From the NCBI RefSeq assembly GCF_001314325.1, contig NZ_CP009429.1, positions 2,232,501 through 2,296,500 on the forward strand: DNA of 64,000 nucleotides, written 5' to 3'. Each line of letters begins with the position of its first letter. Position 1 is the stretch's first letter. The notes beneath the pieces are model-generated. The model worked only from the letters and a program-made list of their open reading frames with translations, did no database searches and was not told where the DNA came from. Of this stretch, positions 60,942 to 64,000 are shown piece after piece. A program made the position numbers and the translations under genes. The DNA is from Sphingopyxis macrogoltabida (lineage in GTDB: Bacteria > Pseudomonadota > Alphaproteobacteria > Sphingomonadales > Sphingomonadaceae).

Positions 60942-61616
60942 TCAGATGTGCGGCTCGGCAGGGCTCTCGGCGCCTCGCGCGGAGGGCGAGGCATTGGTCG
61001 TCACTTCGCCCGTTTCCATAAGCTGCTTGAAACGGTGAAGGTCGCGCCGCGCCTGCACTTCGGGCTCGCGCTGAAGGAGCTTGGCGGCGAGGCGCCCGAC
61101 CTTCCCGGCGGGCGGGTCATAGGCGAGGATCAGGCTGACATAGGTGCCTCGCCCCGCCGGCGCGTCGGTGAAGCGCACCTCGCCGCTGTTCGCGATGTCG
61201 GAGGCCGGCGTACTTTGCCAGTAGATCGATGTGTCCTCGACGCGCTCGGTGATGCGGTTGACCAGTGTCACCTCGCGCCCGGCGGGCGCCTTGATCGTCC
61301 ACTGCGAGACATCGTCGCCGAGGTCGTCGACCGCGACCACATTCTCCATGAAGTCGGGAAAGCGTTCGGGCGTCCATGCCGCATAGAGCTCGGCGCGTGG
61401 GCGATTGATCAGCACCGACTTGCCGAACATCGTGCGGGAGGAGGCTTTGTCGAGCGTCCAATGCGGCGCGTCGGTCGCGATTGTTTCTTCCTGCCCTCGG
61501 CTCTCGCGGTGCCGACGGCGCTGCCAGAGCGCCGCGCCGGTTGCGAGCACGGCGATGCCCGCGCCAGCGGCGGCGAGAATCAGCGGATCGGGAAGGTCAT
61601 TCTTGGATCTGGACAT
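60942..61616 (-). CDS. membrane-anchored SRPBCC-family protein
   Basis: 224 residues. One N-terminal helix (LILAAAGAGIAVLATGAALW) and then a polyketide-cyclase-like START fold: SVLINRPRAELYAAWTPERF, PDFMENVVAVDDLGDDVSQW, TYVSLILAYDPPAGKVGRLA, RDLHRFKQLMETGEVTT. Binds a hydrophobic ligand or acts at the membrane. First gene of the operon with the dehydrogenases. Confidence 0.85.
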   Translation of the reverse strand: MSRSKNDLPDPLILAAAGAGIAVLATGAALWQRRRHRESRGQEETIATDAPHWTLDKASSRTMFGKSVLINRPRAELYAAWTPERFPDFMENVVAVDDLGDDVSQWTIKAPAGREVTLVNRITERVEDTSIYWQSTPASDIANSGEVRFTDAPAGRGTYVSLILAYDPPAGKVGRLAAKLLQREPEVQARRDLHRFKQLMETGEVTTNASPSARGAESPAEPHI

Positions 61617-61844
61617 GGATCATCTCCCGCCCGGGCAGAGGCCGGGCGTCATCTGGGGAGCGTCGGCGGGGCCGGCGCCGGTCGGGGGAAGCGGCCCCGA
61701 CTTCGGGGCGATGAACGACTGACGCCCGTCCGCTGCGATCGTTCCGCGGTTCGAGGATTAAATCGGCGCTCCGAGCGCCCAGCGAGACAGGCACCGGGGC
61801 AGCGGGGCCGTAACGCCCACGCCGGTTCGCTCGGCCATTCGCCG
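61617..61844. other. intergenic region
   Basis: About 230 bases. GGAAC-N17-GTC on the minus strand (61745-61721) is one base off the EcfG pattern and could drive the SRPBCC operon. Nothing else seen. Confidence 0.35.
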
Positions 61845-62501
61845 TCACGATCCCGTCTCCGCGTGCGGAGCGGCGACGGGCTTCGATTCGGGCGACTCTT
61901 TCTGACGAAGGAAGATCGACAAGAGCACCAGAACGGCGGTCGACAGAAATTCGCTCTGCCAATTCTGGAAGGATTCGAACCAGAGGCCGGGGTCGCCGAG
62001 ATAGGCGAAGGTGGAAAGGGCGATTTCGCCATGCTCGCGCGCGTCCTCGGCGGCCGCGCGCGCGCTCTGCGTCCAGTGGAGGATGAAGGAGGCAAGAAAC
62101 AGCATCGCGAGCACCAGCCCCAGCGACCGAGCATAGAGAGCGCGCGCGAGACGACCCTTGCGCAGCACCGCAGGGGCACCGGGCTTGCGCGCCTGCGCGG
62201 CAAGATCGGCGTCGCGTAGCGGCGCGTCGGGACCCCGCGATTCCGACGAGCCACGCTGAACGAGCATCGCCGTCAGCACGACATAGGCCGACATCTGGAG
62301 AAACTCGCTCTCCCAGTTTTCGAACACCGAGGACAGGAATTGCGGACTGCCGCCGTAGGCCCAGGGCGACAGACCGGGCTGATGGTGCCGCGCAGCGTCC
62401 GCGAGCGCGACATGCCACCCCGTTACCCAGTGGCCGACGATCGACGCTGCGAACAGCAGCAGCAGCACGACGGTGAGACCATTATCCCTGAGCCGCGTCA
62501 T
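61845..62501 (-). CDS. DUF6766-like membrane protein
   Basis: 218 residues with four hydrophobic helices in two similar halves: GLTVVLLLLFAASIVGHWVT with SVFENWESEFLQMSAYVVLT, and SLGLVLAMLFLASFILHWTQ with SFQNWQSEFLSTAVLVLLSI. The repeated W-x-SEFL motif follows each half. Assignment to DUF6766 is by resemblance. Overlaps the upstream gene by 20 bases. Confidence 0.78.
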   Translation of the reverse strand: MTRLRDNGLTVVLLLLFAASIVGHWVTGWHVALADAARHHQPGLSPWAYGGSPQFLSSVFENWESEFLQMSAYVVLTAMLVQRGSSESRGPDAPLRDADLAAQARKPGAPAVLRKGRLARALYARSLGLVLAMLFLASFILHWTQSARAAAEDAREHGEIALSTFAYLGDPGLWFESFQNWQSEFLSTAVLVLLSIFLRQKESPESKPVAAPHAETGS

Positions 62502-63156
62502 GGGCCACTTCCTTTCCGGCGCCCCGCGGCCCCTCGCCCGCCGCCGCCGCGGGGGCGAGCAACGCCTCCGTGGCGACCTGTCCGCGTGGGGGCCGCGCAG
62601 GCCAAGCGGCGCCGTCGAGCGTATCGCGCTTCTCATATTCCGCCGCGCTCATCAGCAGCACGAGCCCGTCGGCATGACAGTCGAGCATCGCCGCCGGTAC
62701 CGCGCGCAGCGTCTCGTCGATGCCGCCGAGCCCGCCGCTCGCGACGACGACATAAGAGAGGCATCCGCTTTCGCATTCGATCATCGCATCGACCGCCTGG
62801 CCGACAACTTCGCCGCGGATATCGCTCACCGGAAGACCGCCTAGCGCACTCGCGGCGAAGAGCGAGGGCGAGGCCGCGATCCGGCTTCGCTTCGCGGCAC
62901 GCCGCGCGCCATCCTCATAGCCGCGCTGGCGGCCGAGCCATCGCCATATTCCGACGAGATTGACGAGCGTCAGGAACAGGTTCGTCGCAAGAAGATTGGT
63001 CTGGCCCGATGTGAACCCGACGACCGACCAGGCGAGCGAGCCCAAAGTGAACACGACGAAGCCCGAGCCGGTCACGCGCGCGCCGAGATTGGCTGCCGTC
63101 ATCATCGCCGCGATCATCGTCGCGGCAGGCGCAATCAGTCCGGCGGCCTCTTCCAC
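62482..63156 (-). CDS. membrane protein with PRC-barrel-like domain
   Basis: 224 residues. Two to three helices in the first 75 residues (IAAMMTAANLGARVTGSGFV, SLAWSVVGFTSGQTNLLATN), then a PRC-barrel-like module (SALGGLPVSDIRGEVVGQAV, CLSYVVVASGGLGGIDETLR, AVPAAMLDCHADGLVLLMSA). It probably senses or binds at the cytoplasmic face. A GGAAC-N18-GTT element lies upstream. Confidence 0.78.
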   Translation of the reverse strand: MEEAAGLIAPAATMIAAMMTAANLGARVTGSGFVVFTLGSLAWSVVGFTSGQTNLLATNLFLTLVNLVGIWRWLGRQRGYEDGARRAAKRSRIAASPSLFAASALGGLPVSDIRGEVVGQAVDAMIECESGCLSYVVVASGGLGGIDETLRAVPAAMLDCHADGLVLLMSAAEYEKRDTLDGAAWPARPPRGQVATEALLAPAAAAGEGPRGAGKEVAHDAAQG

Positions 63157-63205
63157 GTGCGGCTTCTCCTCGGTCGGCAGCGCCCGCTGGCGTCGCTCCC
63201 GGCAG

Positions 63206-63231
63206 AACCCGCCGCCGTATCACCGCGTTCC
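63206..63231 (-). promoter_or_regulatory. EcfG-type general-stress promoter (candidate)
   Basis: Minus strand GGAAC (63231-63227), 18 bases, GTT (63208-63206), that is GGAAC-N17-gGTT. It lies 50 bases before the PRC-barrel membrane protein gene. Confidence 0.5.
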
Positions 63232-63355
63232 CCCGGACGGCGGCGATACAACATCGATCAATGCGTTTATCGGCGCCGCGCGCTGTGCGTCGGCTCCCTG
63301 GCGCCAAATCGGCGACGGCCCCGTCGCCCCCGTACGGGAGCGATCAGGCGATCCT

Positions 63356-63553
63356 TCAGGACCGCTTGGCCGCGAGCTGTTCTTCCGCTCGCTTCGCCGC
63401 CTCGATGAGGCTTTCGCCCGTACTGCGCGCCGCCGCCGCGGTCATCGTCACCGCGACGCCGTCGGGGCCATCGAGGAGAACCAGGCCATCTTCCGCGGTG
63501 GCGACCCCCGCTTCCGTCTCGGGCGGCTGGGGGGAAGACAAATCACCGGTCAT
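63356..63553 (-). CDS. small hypothetical protein coupled to the Crp/Fnr gene
   Basis: 65 residues: MTGDLSSPQPPETEAGVATA, EDGLVLLDGPDGVAVTMTAA, AARSTGESLIEAAKRAEEQL. Its ATG overlaps the stop of the upstream regulator by four bases. The pattern GLVLLDGPDGVAVTMT resembles small conserved alphaproteobacterial proteins; no function known. Confidence 0.65.
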   Translation of the reverse strand: MTGDLSSPQPPETEAGVATAEDGLVLLDGPDGVAVTMTAAAARSTGESLIEAAKRAEEQLAAKRS

Positions 63554-64000
63554 CGGCGGGGCCTCTGGTCTGGGAGCGGCGGAGATGCGGGATCGTCGAT
63601 ATAGAGATAGGCGGGATCGAACTGGCCGCGCCGCGCCAGCTTCGCGGCATCGAGAATCTCGACCTTGCCGTTGCGGAACGTACAAAGCCCTTCCTCGCGA
63701 AGATGGCGTACGACCCGGTTCACATGCACGGTCGTCAGGCCGCAGATCTCGGCGACATCGGCCTGCGTCAGTCCGAGCGTGAACTGACGCCCGTCGCTCA
63801 GCCCCGCCGACTGGAGACGCACATTGGTCTCGCAGAAGAAATGCGCGACGCGGCCGATGGCATCGAGGCGGCCGAGCCGGAAGAGCCATGCACGGTGGAT
63901 TGCGGCATCGAGCAAGGTCGCGAACCAGAGCTTGCGCGTCAGCTCGGGCATTTCCTCGGTGATCGCGTCGAGCTCGACATGCGGGACGATCGCGATCGTC
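63550..64000 (-). CDS. Crp/Fnr-family transcriptional regulator, C-terminal part (cut by window edge)
   Basis: The frame runs off the right edge; about 150 residues are visible. A dimerisation helix (LWFATLLDAAIHRAWLFRLG) is followed by a winged helix-turn-helix: FTLGLTQADVAEICGLTTVH, VNRVVRHLREEGLCTFRNGK. These match the Crp/Fnr DNA-binding domain; the cAMP-like sensor domain lies outside. No Cys cluster is visible in the part seen. Confidence 0.88.
   Translation of the reverse strand, partial: TIAIVPHVELDAITEEMPELTRKLWFATLLDAAIHRAWLFRLGRLDAIGRVAHFFCETNVRLQSAGLSDGRQFTLGLTQADVAEICGLTTVHVNRVVRHLREEGLCTFRNGKVEILDAAKLARRGQFDPAYLYIDDPASPPLPDQRPRR

Overview
This is a high-GC window whose gene content and small-protein families point to an alphaproteobacterium of the Sphingomonadaceae (Sphingopyxis- or Sphingomonas-like); that is an inference from protein resemblance, without any rRNA marker. 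No tRNA, rRNA or CRISPR array was seen. The left edge cuts an alpha/beta hydrolase and the right edge cuts a Crp/Fnr regulator.

Layout. 0-13.7 kb: envelope and small stress genes, GDP-mannose supply (manC; manA further on) and a bacterial end-joining locus (LigD lacking its 3'-phosphoesterase domain, exonuclease III, a small two-HxT protein, Ku), then KTSC, GNAT and phosphatidylserine decarboxylase genes. 13.9-17.8 kb and 24.3-25.8 kb: two heat-shock clusters (DUF465, Hsp20, groES-groEL; Hsp20-Hsp20) with four RpoH-type promoters and two ROSE-like RNA-thermometer leaders. 17.8-19.3 kb: an IS256-family element inside a 60-codon gene, with a perfect 9-bp duplication. 19.5-29 kb: DJ-1/PfpI protein, TupA-like ATP-grasp protein, BON-domain protein, flavodoxin-like oxidoreductase, an NDUFS4-like orphan and secreted or lipoprotein genes.

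29-43.5 kb is the accessory core. Six small genes or operons share a 5' leader (a GAGAGA box followed by a hairpin whose 3' arm is the Shine-Dalgarno sequence). A block around a glycosyltransferase/GH130 pair (29.7-34.7 kb) is present a second time at 39.4-40.6 kb with its middle 4 kb missing; the junction lies at an 11-bp microhomology and creates a chimeric 44-aa ORF. An IS701-family element carrying a nested second IS256 copy separates the two blocks. A KefB-type antiporter and a secreted 16-repeat GYYD/GRW protein follow.

44.8-52 kb: two HWE/HisKA_2 sensor kinases, a receiver protein, an EexN-like lipoprotein, a fused nucleotidyltransferase-HEPN protein and a DUF736 protein (the last three typical of conjugative elements). 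52.3-64 kb: operons for cofactor repair and redox (histidine phosphatase, NnrD, MgtC, thioredoxin-reductase-like), a HAD phosphatase resembling phosphomannomutase, DUF4142, DUF1989, an SRPBCC-alcohol dehydrogenase-SDR operon, and membrane proteins ending in the Crp/Fnr gene.

The common theme is stress: heat shock (RpoH and thermometers), general stress (EcfG-like GGAAC-N17/18-GTT promoters at four genes, HisKA_2 kinases), double-strand-break repair and mannose-glycan turnover. The most novel signal is the repeated Shine-Dalgarno-hairpin leader in front of orphan small genes.
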